From Streptomyces sp. AC558_RSS880 (lineage in GTDB: Bacteria; Actinomycetota; Actinomycetes; Streptomycetales; Streptomycetaceae), in assembly GCF_019049255.1 (NCBI RefSeq), contig NZ_JAGMUJ010000022.1, forward strand, positions 1 to 64,000: a stretch of DNA of 64,000 nucleotides, read 5' to 3'. The notes below the pieces were generated by a model. It saw only the letters and a program-made list of their open reading frames with translations. It was not told where the DNA came from and did not search any database. Each line of letters opens with the position of its first letter. Position 1 is the stretch's first letter. The translations under genes were made by a program, and so were the position numbers. Positions 27,532 to 35,122 of this stretch are shown here, one piece after another.

Positions 27532-27560
27532 AGGGTAACACGGATACGGCGTCTTCTGAA
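27532..27560 (-). promoter_or_regulatory. Probable carD promoter
   Basis: On the minus strand TTCAGA (27560-27555) and TACCCT (27537-27532) are separated by 17 bp, about 30 nt before the carD ATG. Confidence 0.5.
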
Positions 27561-28154
27561 TGGCGTTTTCGCAGGTCAGGGCCATTCTCGGGGCTTGACA
27601 ACAGCGACAGGAACGTGCTGCGGACGCCTAGCGGAAGCAGGTATTCGCAGGTCGGAGCGGCTCTTCGGCGCAAGCGAAACGCGTACGTTACACGCATCCG
27701 GAGCCCCGCACGAGCGGCTGAACGTCCCCATATGTCCGGTTCCAAGTGCTCGACTTCCGCTACTCCGTTCGGTGCGCGGAGCCGGGTTCCGGTCGAATCC
27801 GGAATTGATCACACGGTGCGAGGATGAGCGACCGGTGATCAATTTCGGAGCCCTCCGCTCATTCCTTCGCAAGAAATGCGCGATCACTATGGGAATGGCA
27901 CGGGAGTACGACGTGAAAGTGACCCAAGTGACCGGTGAGTCACTTGCGCCTCAAGGCACGGAGTACGCCCGTTCCCGACCGCCGATGAGGCGGTGACGGG
28001 GGTTCCGGACACTCCTTCCCGGGCCGACGCGGGACGTCTCGGGAGGGTCGGGTGCGGCCGCGCGGGAACGGCTCGGTAACCTGAGGCCGCTGACAGACAC
28101 TTAGGGCGGCTTCATCCGGTCGCCAAACGCTCGAGTCAAGGAGTTGCCGCCGCC
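27561..28154. other. Long divergent intergenic region, no gene supported
   Basis: About 590 bp, A/T-richer than the surroundings, between carD and the lipoprotein gene. Contents: TTGACA at 27595; an inverted repeat at 27798-27849; AAGTGAC/GTCACTT 7-bp arms at 27926-27945 overlapping a direct repeat AAGTGACC; a small hairpin ACCGCC-GATGA-GGCGGT at 27978-27994; and a -10-like TAACCT at 28077-28082 for the lipoprotein gene. Open frames here have no coding bias. A small RNA is possible. Confidence 0.45.
27798..27849. repeat. Intergenic inverted repeat
   Basis: TCCGGAATTGATCAC and GTGATCAATTTCGGA pair at 14 of 15 positions around a 22-nt loop. It is far from either start codon and could be an RNA structure. 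Confidence 0.55.
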
Positions 28155-28871
28155 GTGAGCAGCAGCCTTCGACGCGGCGCTCTCGCCGCCGCCGCCATCG
28201 CGTTCTCGATCGCCTCGCTCTCCGCGTGCGCGGCCGGCCACAACGCCCAGACCCTGGAGATCCAGCCGGACAACGCGTCGGCGACCGTCGGTGACATCAA
28301 GGTCCAGAACGCCACGGTCATCACCCAGCCCGACCTGGAGTCGACGGGCCCGGCGGTCGTCTCCGCCACGCTGTTCAACGAGGGCCGCACCGACCAGACG
28401 CTGGAGTCGGTCACCGTCCCCGGCACCGGCAAGACCGCCGAGCTGACCCCCGCCGAGGGCGGCAGCCTCACCGTCCCGGCCGGCGGCTCGCTGGTCCTCG
28501 GCGGCGAGGGCAACGCGGCCGCCGTCCTGCCCAGCAGCCGTGAGGCCGTCCGGGACGGCAACGCCCAGAAGATCACCTTCACCTTCAGCAAGACCGGTGA
28601 CGTGAGCCTGCGCGCGCTCGTCTTCCCGGCCGAGCACTTCTTCGAGGAATGGGGCCCGACCGAGGCCGCGGCCGCGCCGGGCGCCTCGACGGAACCGTCG
28701 ACGGACCCCTCGGCGGAGTCCTCCGGCGAACCGGCCGACGACACCACGGACGAGGCCACCGGCGCCCCGGAGAACACCGAGAACACCGAGAACGGCGAGT
28801 CGACGGAGACCGACGCCCCGTCGGGCACCGCGACCGACGCGGCCTCCGCAAGCGCGCAGGCCGGCCACTGA
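28155..28871 (+). CDS. Lipoprotein with DUF461/PCu(A)C-like fold
   Basis: 238-residue surface lipoprotein. Signal MSSSLRRGALAAAAIAFSIASLSAC with lipobox LSAC (Cys25), then a beta-sandwich of about 130 residues (VGDIKVQNATVITQPDLESTGPAVVSATLFNEG) reminiscent of DUF461/copper-chaperone PCu(A)C proteins but without an obvious His/Met copper site, and a disordered acidic Ser/Thr/Glu tail (about 175-238) with ENT repeats. Sits between carD and phoPR but has its own promoter and terminator. Function unknown. Confidence 0.82.
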   Translation: MSSSLRRGALAAAAIAFSIASLSACAAGHNAQTLEIQPDNASATVGDIKVQNATVITQPDLESTGPAVVSATLFNEGRTDQTLESVTVPGTGKTAELTPAEGGSLTVPAGGSLVLGGEGNAAAVLPSSREAVRDGNAQKITFTFSKTGDVSLRALVFPAEHFFEEWGPTEAAAAPGASTEPSTDPSAESSGEPADDTTDEATGAPENTENTENGESTETDAPSGTATDAASASAQAGH

Positions 28872-28883
28872 TCACTCGCACAA

Positions 28884-28926
28884 CACTGAAGGGCGGGACC
28901 CCGAACAGGGGCCCCGCCCTTCAGTG
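28884..28926 (+). terminator. Terminator after the lipoprotein gene
   Basis: CACTGAAGGGCGGG pairs with CCCGCCCTTCAGTG, 12 nt after the stop codon. Confidence 0.85.
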
Positions 28927-28927
28927 C

Positions 28928-29002
28928 GTCACCGCGGACAGTCATGCCACGTGTCACCGCGGACAGTCGTGCCACGTGTAACTGCGGGCAGTCGTGCCTC
29001 CC
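28928..29002. repeat. Three tandem 25-bp repeats
   Basis: Units at 28928-28952, 28953-28977 and 28978-29002. The first two differ at one base (GTCACCGCGGACAGTC[A/G]TGCC); the third is diverged and merges into the dispersed repeat that follows. Confidence 0.85.
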
Positions 29003-29045
29003 CCAGTGCCTGAAGGGCCTGGGAGGTGCCCCCAGGGCGGCACGG
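28986..29045. repeat. Intergenic repeat, copy 2
   Basis: GGCAGTCGTGCCTCCCCCAG, then TGCCTGAAGGGCCTGGGAGG and the GGCACGGGTGGG end, parallels the block around 19945-20012. Its hairpin arms are partly decayed. Confidence 0.65.
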
Positions 29046-29126
29046 GTGGGCGCGGCGGCACCCCGCAAACGCCGGGCTGCGCAACCACCCCCGCCCAGCC
29101 CTGGCACCGGCACCGGCACCGCAGGC

Positions 29127-29807
29127 TTACGGCTCGAACTTGTACCCCAGCCCCCGCACCGTCACCAGGTACCGCGGCGCCCCCGGATCCGGCTCGATCT
29201 TCGCCCGCAGCCGCTTGACGTGCACGTCGAGCGTCTTGGTGTCGCCGACGTAGTCGGCACCCCACACCCGGTCGATGAGCTGCATCCGCGTCAGCACCCG
29301 CCCCGCGTTCCGCAGCAGCATCTCCAGCAGGTCGAACTCCTTCAGCGGCAGGTCGACCTTGGTGCCGCCCACGGTTACCACGTGCCGGTCGACGTCCATC
29401 CGCACCGGCCCGGCCTCCAGGGCCGCCGGAGCGACCTCCTCCGGCTCACCGCGCCGGCGCAGCACCGCGCGGATGCGCGCCACCAGCTCCCGCGAGGAGA
29501 ACGGCTTGGTGACGTAGTCGTCGGCCCCTATTTCCAGGCCGACAACCTTGTCGATCTCGCTGTCCTTGGCGGTCACCATGATGACCGGGACGTTGGAACG
29601 GCCGCGCAGCTGGCGGCACACTTCGGTGCCCGGCAGCCCGGGCAGCATCAGGTCGAGCAGAACGAGGTCGGCGCCGTTGCGCTCGAACTCGTCGAGTCCG
29701 TCGGGCCCGGTGGTCGCGACGGCGACCTCGAAGCCCTCCTTGCGGAGCATGTACGACAGGGCGTCGGAGAAGGACTCCTCGTCCTCGACGACGAGCACTC
29801 GGGTCAC
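29127..29807 (-). CDS. phoP: Phosphate response regulator PhoP
   Basis: 226-residue OmpR-family response regulator that activates phosphate-scavenging genes and represses antibiotic biosynthesis in Streptomyces when phosphate is scarce. Receiver: acidic pocket VVEDEE (Glu8-Asp9), phospho-acceptor Asp52 in LLDLMLP, and Lys in VTKPF. DNA-binding winged helix about 130-226, ending VRGLGYKFEP. The GTG start overlaps the phoR stop by 4 nt. Binding targets are direct repeats of GTTCACC, one of which lies at the phoR/phoU promoter. Confidence 0.97.
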   Translation of the reverse strand: MTRVLVVEDEESFSDALSYMLRKEGFEVAVATTGPDGLDEFERNGADLVLLDLMLPGLPGTEVCRQLRGRSNVPVIMVTAKDSEIDKVVGLEIGADDYVTKPFSSRELVARIRAVLRRRGEPEEVAPAALEAGPVRMDVDRHVVTVGGTKVDLPLKEFDLLEMLLRNAGRVLTRMQLIDRVWGADYVGDTKTLDVHVKRLRAKIEPDPGAPRYLVTVRGLGYKFEP

Positions 29808-31096
29808 GGAAGGACCTCCGGGGAGGGAAGCGTTTCGTACGCGGATGGATCGGAAGAGTGGGGGGATGGGTGGGACGGCCGTCCGGCCTCGCCGTCGAGG
29901 TCGTCGGTGTCGTCCCGGTGGGACATCTGATGGGCGCGGGCGCGGGCCGCACCGGCCTCCGGCAACCGCAGGGTGAAGGTGGAGCCCTGACCCTCGGCGC
30001 TCCACACCGTGACCTCCCCGCCGTGCGAGGCGGCCACGTGTTTCACGATCGCGAGGCCGAGCCCCGTACCGCCGGTGGCACGGGAGCGGGCCGGGTCGAC
30101 GCGGTAGAAGCGCTCGAAGATGCGCTCCTTGTCCTTGTCGGAGATGCCGATGCCCTGGTCGGTCACCGCTATCTCGATCAGGTCCCCGCCGGGCTGGGCG
30201 ACCGTACGGGCCGCGATGCCCACGCGGGTGCGGGCGGGTGAGTAGTTGACCGCGTTCTCGACGAGGTTGCCGAGCGCGGCGGCGAGCTGGCCGCGGTTGC
30301 CCCACACGTGCAGGTCGGCGGTGCCGCCCGCGGCCATGGTGATCTCCTTGGTGCCCGCCTGGTGCCGGCAGCGGTCGATCGCCTCGGCGACCAGCTCGTC
30401 GACGCGGATGGGTTCGGCGTCCTCCAGCGGGTCGTCGTTCTGCACCCGGGAGAGGTCGATGAGCTCCTGCACCAGGTTGGTCAGCCGGGTCGCCTCGATC
30501 TGCATCCGCCCGGCGAACCGTTCCACCGCCTCGGGGTCGTCGGAGGCGTCCATCACGGCCTCGGAGAGCAGCGAGAGCGCCCCGACGGGGGTCTTCAGCT
30601 CGTGGCTGACGTTGGCGACGAAGTCGCGTCGCACCGCCTCGATGCGACGGGCCTCGGTGAGGTCCTCGACGAGCAGCAGGACGAGCCGGGAGCCGAGCGG
30701 CGCGACCCGCGCGGACACCGCGAGGGCCTCGCCGCGTCCGGTCCCCCGGCGGGGCAGGTCCAGCTCGACCTGGCGTATCTCGCCGTCGCGCCGGGTGTCG
30801 CGGGCCATCTGCAGCATGGGCTCCACGGCGAGCTTGCCTCCGCGCACCAGTCCGAGGGCGTACGCGGCGGAGCTGGCCTTGACCACGCCGTCGGCCTCGT
30901 CGAGGACGACGGCGGACGAGCGCAGCACGGACAGGACGGTGTCCACCCCCGGCGGAAGCACCGGGTCCGTGTGCAGCGAGGTGCGCGTGGGGCGCCGCTG
31001 CTCGCGCTCACTGAAGCGGAACGCCAGCATGGCGATGACGCCGGTGAGCACTCCGGCGATCGCTGCCACTGCGGCGACCGCCGCGTTCACGTCCAT
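29804..31096 (-). CDS. phoR: Phosphate sensor kinase PhoR
   Basis: 430-residue histidine kinase. One N-terminal membrane helix (about 5-27) is followed by a PAS-like region (about 55-150), HisKA with phospho-acceptor His165 in VSHELKTPVG, and HATPase_c with N-box NLVENAVNYSP, DQGIGIS and GGTGLGLAIVKH. A disordered His/Ser/Asp-rich tail of about 35 residues ends the protein. It has no sizeable extracellular domain, so it probably senses through the membrane transport system and PhoU, as PhoR homologues do. Transcribed divergently from phoU. Confidence 0.96.
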   Translation of the reverse strand: MDVNAAVAAVAAIAGVLTGVIAMLAFRFSEREQRRPTRTSLHTDPVLPPGVDTVLSVLRSSAVVLDEADGVVKASSAAYALGLVRGGKLAVEPMLQMARDTRRDGEIRQVELDLPRRGTGRGEALAVSARVAPLGSRLVLLLVEDLTEARRIEAVRRDFVANVSHELKTPVGALSLLSEAVMDASDDPEAVERFAGRMQIEATRLTNLVQELIDLSRVQNDDPLEDAEPIRVDELVAEAIDRCRHQAGTKEITMAAGGTADLHVWGNRGQLAAALGNLVENAVNYSPARTRVGIAARTVAQPGGDLIEIAVTDQGIGISDKDKERIFERFYRVDPARSRATGGTGLGLAIVKHVAASHGGEVTVWSAEGQGSTFTLRLPEAGAARARAHQMSHRDDTDDLDGEAGRPSHPSPHSSDPSAYETLPSPEVLP

Positions 31097-31169
31097 GCTC
31101 CCAGGTTAGGCATGGCGCGGCCGGTACCCACAGCCGTCGGCGGCCGAGCTCGAACACTCGTCGCCCAGA

Positions 31170-31213
31170 GTTCACCTTGGAGCCAGGGATGGTTCATTTG
31201 GGGTGACGGAATC
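31170..31213. promoter_or_regulatory. PHO box (PhoP operator), phoR-phoU divergent promoter
   Basis: GTTCACCTTGG at 31170-31180 and GTTCATTTGGG at 31192-31202 are in phase 22 bp apart, that is two 11-bp direct-repeat units separated by one degenerate unit, the known PhoP operator geometry. Located between phoR (start 31096) and phoU (start 31298). Confidence 0.8.
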
Positions 31214-31297
31214 GGACGCGTACGGGCCTGAACGTGGGAGCGTGGGGAGGAGACCAGGCCCCTGAAGCCCGGACAGAGACGCACGAGAGGAACCCTG

Positions 31298-31999
31298 ATG
31301 CGGGACGCGTACCACGAGGAACTGGATTCGATCGGCGACGGTCTGGTGGAGATGGCCCGGCTGGTCGGGTCGGCGATCGGACGCGCCACGACGGCCATCC
31401 TCGACGCCGATCTGAAGCTGGCGGAGAGCGTGATCGAGGCCGACCAGAAGGTCGACGAGCTCCAGCACGACCTGGAGGCCCGGGCCATCGCCCTGCTGGC
31501 CCGCCAGCAGCCGGTGGCGACCGACCTGCGCATAGTCGTCACCTCGCTGCGGATGTCGGCCGACCTGGAGCGCTCGGGCGACCTGGCCCAGCACGTGGCG
31601 AAGCTGGCCCGGCTGCGCTACCCGGAGCGCGCGGTCCCGCAGGACCTGCACGCCACCATCCTGGAGATGGGCCAGCTCGCGCAGCGCCTGATGGCGAAGG
31701 CGGCCGAGGTGATCATCACCAAGGACGTCGACCTGGCGCTCCAGCTGGAGCAGGACGACGACGCGATGGACCTGCTGCACCGCACCCTCTTCCAGCACCT
31801 GATCGACGACCGCTGGAAGCACGGCATCGAGACGGCCGTCGACGTCACGCTGCTGGGCCGCTACTACGAGCGCTTCGCCGACCACGCGGTCTCGGTCGCC
31901 AAGCGGGTGGTGTACCTGGTCACCGGCGAGCACGCGGACGAGATCCAGGCGGACCTGCAGCCGGAGATCCAGGCGGTCAAGGGGGCGGAAGAGGCCTGA
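31298..31999 (+). CDS. phoU: Phosphate-system regulator PhoU
   Basis: 233-residue all-helical protein with two PhoU repeats. Metal-binding clusters of the E/DxxxD type are visible in VIEADQKVDELQHDLEARA and the paralogous YYERFADHAVSVAKRV. PhoU restrains PhoR signalling when phosphate is plentiful and modulates Pst transport. ATG start with GAGAGGAACCC upstream. In S. coelicolor phoU is PhoP-activated through the shared box (recall). Confidence 0.95.
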   Translation: MRDAYHEELDSIGDGLVEMARLVGSAIGRATTAILDADLKLAESVIEADQKVDELQHDLEARAIALLARQQPVATDLRIVVTSLRMSADLERSGDLAQHVAKLARLRYPERAVPQDLHATILEMGQLAQRLMAKAAEVIITKDVDLALQLEQDDDAMDLLHRTLFQHLIDDRWKHGIETAVDVTLLGRYYERFADHAVSVAKRVVYLVTGEHADEIQADLQPEIQAVKGAEEA

Positions 32000-32129
32000 T
32001 CGGGGGCGTACCCGCGCGACGGGGCCCGGCCGGAGGGCGTACGAGCCTCGATGCGCCGTTGATGCGCCCGGCGGAGCGGGCGTGCAATGGGGGCAGGTGT
32101 GCACAGGTGCCAGCCCCGAGGAGGGACCC

Positions 32130-32285
32130 ATGGCCGATTCCCCCAGCACGACACCCGACCCCGCGCGGGAGCGCGAGACCGAGCAGCCCGCCGAGATCAG
32201 GAACCTCACGCTGATCGCCGCCTGCGGCTGCGGCTCGGGCTGCGGTTGCGGCTGTCAGTCGGGCAGCCCCTGCCAGTGCGGCTGA
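32130..32285 (+). CDS. mtpA: Metallothionein-like Cys-rich peptide
   Basis: 51-residue peptide. The first 29 residues are hydrophilic and acidic; the last 20 hold seven cysteines (32, 34, 38, 40, 42, 48, 50) alternating with Gly/Ser/Gln in CxC and CxxxC spacing, with no His. This fits a small soft-metal-binding protein. A gene called mtpA, described as metallothionein-like and PhoP-linked, lies beside phoU in S. lividans (recall). GAGGAGGGACCC precedes the ATG. The leader-plus-Cys-rich-core architecture could also suit a modified peptide, but no maturation enzyme is nearby. The next gene is of nickel-binding type. Confidence 0.82.
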   Translation: MADSPSTTPDPARERETEQPAEIRNLTLIAACGCGSGCGCGCQSGSPCQCG

Positions 32286-32312
32286 CGCCGTACGCACCCG
32301 GCCCGCCACCGA

Positions 32313-32353
32313 CCGAGGACCCCGGCACCCGCGACGGGTGCCGGGGTCCTCGG
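32313..32353 (+). terminator. Terminator after mtpA
   Basis: CCGAGGACCCCGGCACCC and its complement form perfect 18-bp arms with a 5-nt loop. Confidence 0.85.
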
Positions 32354-32407
32354 CGTGCCGGTGGGTGCGGTGGCGCGCAGGATGGGAGATGGGTGACAGC
32401 CTCGCGA

Positions 32408-32449
32408 CTCGCACTCGCACTCGCACTCGCACTCGCACTCGCACTCGCA
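32408..32449. repeat. Hexanucleotide microsatellite (CTCGCA)7
   Basis: Seven uninterrupted CTCGCA units, with degenerate units on both sides, lie 43-84 bp upstream of the next start codon, within its probable promoter or leader. Confidence 0.95.
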
Positions 32450-32491
32450 ACTCATAACTCGCGACCCGGAAGTCGGAAGGAGGTGCGGGTC

Positions 32492-32740
32492 ATGACCCAG
32501 TTCATGGACGTCCACCACGGCGTGGAGGGCCTCACGGAGGAGAAGCTGCAGCAGGCCCACGCGGCCGACCTCGCGATACAGCAGGAAGAGGGTGTCCACT
32601 TCCGGCAGGCGTGGGCGGACCCGGAGTCCGGCACGATCTACTGCCTCTCCGAGGCCCCTTCCGCCGATGCGGTCCAGCGCGTCCACGAACGCACCGGTCA
32701 CAAGGCGGACGAGATCCACGCGGTGACGCTGTCGGTCTGA
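32492..32740 (+). CDS. DUF4242 nickel-binding-type protein
   Basis: 82-residue ferredoxin-like alpha/beta protein of the DUF4242 family. It starts MTQFMDVHHGVEGLTEEKLQQAH and contains FRQAWADPESGTIYCLSEAPSADAVQRVHERTGHKADEIH, with several candidate metal ligands (His8, His9, Cys51 region, His65 region). The S. coelicolor protein at this locus, SCO4226, was crystallised as a nickel-binding protein (recall). GGAAGGAGG before the ATG is a strong ribosome site. Next to mtpA it forms a small metal-handling pair. Confidence 0.88.
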   Translation: MTQFMDVHHGVEGLTEEKLQQAHAADLAIQQEEGVHFRQAWADPESGTIYCLSEAPSADAVQRVHERTGHKADEIHAVTLSV

Positions 32741-32786
32741 CCGGGAGGTTCGCGGAGGTTCGCATGCCCGCGGGGGCCGGCGCCTC

Positions 32787-34070
32787 TCAGGAGGCACTGA
32801 CCTCCGGGGCCTTCTCCACCACGACCGCTTCCTTCTCCGGAAGCCCCTCCGCCGGAAGCTCCTCTTCCGGAAGCCGCCGCATCAGCAGCCCGTACCCGAG
32901 GCCGGCCACCGTCCCGACGACGGCGCACATCCCCCACAGCCACTCGGCGCCCCAGTGGTCGATCACGAAACCGGACATCAACGGGGCGACGAGGGAGGCG
33001 ACCGCCCAGGACATGGTGTACATGCCCTGGTAGCGCCCACGCCCGTGCGCCGGGGAGAGGCGGACGACGAGCCCGGTCTGGGTCGGCGCGTTGACGATCT
33101 CGGCCAGCGTCCACACGCACACGGTGAGGACGAAGACGCCGACCGACCCGGCGAAGGCGGTGAGCCCGAAGCCGTATCCGGCGAGCAGCGAGGAGATCAC
33201 CAGCAGCCGCCCGGGGTCCCGGTGCTCGATGAACCGGGTGACGGGAATCTGCAGGACGACGATCAGCACGCCGTTGACGGCGATGGCCATGCCGTAGTCC
33301 GCGGGCGTGAACCCGGCCTCCCCCATGGCGACCGGCAGCCCCAGGTACCCCTGCTGGAAGACGAGGGCGATGAGGAAGGACAGCCCGACGACGCTCATGA
33401 AGCGCCCGTCGCGCAGCACGGTCCCGAGCGAGACGGCCCCGCTCCCCGCGGAGGCGTCCGGGGCGTCCTTGCCACCCGGCCGGGACTCGGGCAGCTTCAC
33501 GAAGACGAGTACGGCGCAGACCAGCGTCATGCCCCCCTCGATCAGGAACCCGGCGAGGTAGCTGTACTCGGCGATGAACCCGGCCGCCGCGGAGGAGATC
33601 GCGAAGCCGAGGTTGATGGCCCAGTAGTTGAGCGAGAAGGCCCGGATACGGTCCTCCGGCCGCACGATGTCGGCCATCATCGCCTGCACGGCCGGCCGGG
33701 AGGCGTTGGAGGCCATGCCCACGAGGAAGGCGACGGCGGCGATGCCGACCGGATCGCGCACGAACCCCAGAGCCGCCACGGACACGGCCGTGGAGACCTG
33801 CGCCACGAGCAGCGTGGGCCGCCGCCCCAGCCGGTCGGTCATCACCCCGGCACCCAGGGACGAGATCACCCCGCCGAGCCCGTGCAGCGCGGCGACGAGC
33901 CCGGCGTAGGAGGCGGAGTACCCCCGGTCGAGCGTCAGATAGAGCGCCATGAAGGTGGCGACGAACCCACCGAGCCGGTTGACGAGGGTGCTGGTCCACA
34001 GCCACCAGAACTCACGGGGAAGCCCCGAGACGGACTCACGCGCGGCACGTCTCAGTCCGGCGACTGACAT
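32787..34070 (-). CDS. Major facilitator superfamily transporter
   Basis: 427-residue MFS permease with 12 predicted helices. The motif-A loop GAGVMTDRLGRRPTLL lies between helices 2 and 3, and a charged loop of about 30 residues (LPESRPGGKDAPDASAGSG) follows helix 6, giving the 6+6 layout of drug:H+ antiporters. The C-terminus is acidic. MSVAGLRRAA was chosen as start; a further ATG 42 nt upstream lies within the probable promoter. Substrate unknown. A near-palindromic operator precedes it. Confidence 0.88.
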   Translation of the reverse strand: MSVAGLRRAARESVSGLPREFWWLWTSTLVNRLGGFVATFMALYLTLDRGYSASYAGLVAALHGLGGVISSLGAGVMTDRLGRRPTLLVAQVSTAVSVAALGFVRDPVGIAAVAFLVGMASNASRPAVQAMMADIVRPEDRIRAFSLNYWAINLGFAISSAAAGFIAEYSYLAGFLIEGGMTLVCAVLVFVKLPESRPGGKDAPDASAGSGAVSLGTVLRDGRFMSVVGLSFLIALVFQQGYLGLPVAMGEAGFTPADYGMAIAVNGVLIVVLQIPVTRFIEHRDPGRLLVISSLLAGYGFGLTAFAGSVGVFVLTVCVWTLAEIVNAPTQTGLVVRLSPAHGRGRYQGMYTMSWAVASLVAPLMSGFVIDHWGAEWLWGMCAVVGTVAGLGYGLLMRRLPEEELPAEGLPEKEAVVVEKAPEVSAS

Positions 34071-34087
34071 GGGACCCCCGTAGAAGA

Positions 34088-34120
34088 TGTAAGTGTCTGA
34101 TGCGGCAGGCACAACTTACA
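34088..34120. promoter_or_regulatory. Candidate operator for the MFS gene
   Basis: TGTAAGT and ACTTACA, 7-bp perfect arms 19 bp apart, with partly complementary inner bases, 18 bp before the MFS start. No regulator gene is adjacent. Confidence 0.4.
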
Positions 34121-34223
34121 AATGCGTGCTCTGCGGGGGCCACTCAATTAACAGATCCCGTCAACCGTCCGCCAAGCGGGCAGGGCGCGCGGCCCGCACA
34201 GGACGTCGATTACGCTCGGGCAC

Positions 34224-34985
34224 ATGGCCGACGCACCGTACAAGCTGATCCTCCTCCGCCACGGCGAGAGCGAGTGGAACGAGAAGAACCTGTTCACCGG
34301 CTGGGTGGACGTCAACCTCACCCCGAAGGGCGAGAAGGAGGCGACGCGCGGCGGCGAGCTGCTCAAGGACGCCGGCCTGCTGCCCGACGTGCTCCACACC
34401 TCCCTCCAGAAGCGCGCGATCCGCACCGCGCAGCTCGCACTGGAGGCCGCCGACCGCCTGTGGATCCCGGTGAACCGCAGCTGGCGCCTGAACGAGCGTC
34501 ACTACGGCGCCCTCCAGGGCAAGGACAAGGCGCAGACCCTCGCGGAGTTCGGCGAGGAGCAGTTCATGCTGTGGCGCCGCTCCTACGACACCCCGCCGCC
34601 GGCGCTCTCCAACGACGCCGAGTACTCCCAGTTCTCCGACCCGCGCTACGCGACCCTCCCGCCGGAGCTGCGCCCGCAGACGGAGTGCCTGAAGGACGTC
34701 GTCGTCCGGATGCTCCCGTACTGGTTCGACTCGATCGTCCCCGACCTCCTGGCCAACCGCACGGTCCTGGTCGCCGCCCACGGCAACAGCCTGCGCGCCC
34801 TGGTCAAGCACCTCGACGGCATCTCGGACGCCGACATCGCGGGCCTGAACATCCCGACGGGCATCCCGCTGTACTACGAGCTCGACTCCGACTTCAAGCC
34901 GGTCACCCCCGGCGGCAAGTACCTCGACCCGGAGGCGGCCGCGGCGGCGATCGAGGCGGTCAAGAACCAGGGCAAGAAGAAGTAA
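34224..34985 (+). CDS. gpmA: 2,3-bisphosphoglycerate-dependent phosphoglycerate mutase
   Basis: 253-residue glycolytic enzyme interconverting 3- and 2-phosphoglycerate. The phospho-His motif LRHGESEWN (His12) and the second catalytic His186 in [17 protein letters not shown] are intact; the C-terminal tail ends in NQGKKK. TACGCT at 34211-34216 lies 7 nt before the ATG, so translation is probably leaderless. The last codons and stop are part of a 21-bp sequence that recurs at 43567, showing that the 3' end of this gene has been used as an integration site without loss of coding sequence. Confidence 0.97.
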   Translation: MADAPYKLILLRHGESEWNEKNLFTGWVDVNLTPKGEKEATRGGELLKDAGLLPDVLHTSLQKRAIRTAQLALEAADRLWIPVNRSWRLNERHYGALQGKDKAQTLAEFGEEQFMLWRRSYDTPPPALSNDAEYSQFSDPRYATLPPELRPQTECLKDVVVRMLPYWFDSIVPDLLANRTVLVAAHGNSLRALVKHLDGISDADIAGLNIPTGIPLYYELDSDFKPVTPGGKYLDPEAAAAAIEAVKNQGKKK

Positions 34986-34987
34986 GC
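34967..34987 (+). other. attL-like direct repeat (gpmA 3' end)
   Basis: 21 bp covering the last gpmA codons and TAA (core GGCAAGAAGAAGTAAGC) are identical to 43567-43587, exactly 8600 bp away. Confidence 0.8.
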
Positions 34988-34997
34988 CCACGCTTTC

Positions 34998-35036
34998 AAG
35001 GCCCCTGCCTGCGGTTTCCTCGCAGGTAGGGGCCTT
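34998..35036 (+). terminator. Terminator of gpmA (element-side copy)
   Basis: AAGGCCCCTGCCTGCG pairs with CGCAGGTAGGGGCCTT (one G-T pair), 7-nt loop, short T-run. It parallels the hairpin at 43598-43636. Confidence 0.85.
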
Positions 35037-35122
35037 GTTTGCTACGCCGGGGCCGCCTCTGGACCGCCGAGGGCGCCGCCACTCGCTAGGCTCCGGGGTC
35101 CCTGACGGGCCCGTGCCTTCGC

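Noticed and set aside
27595..27996. Plus-strand open frame of 133 codons between carD and the lipoprotein gene
   Set aside because: No ribosome site, poor third-position bias, and a translation dominated by Arg/Ser/Cys without structure.
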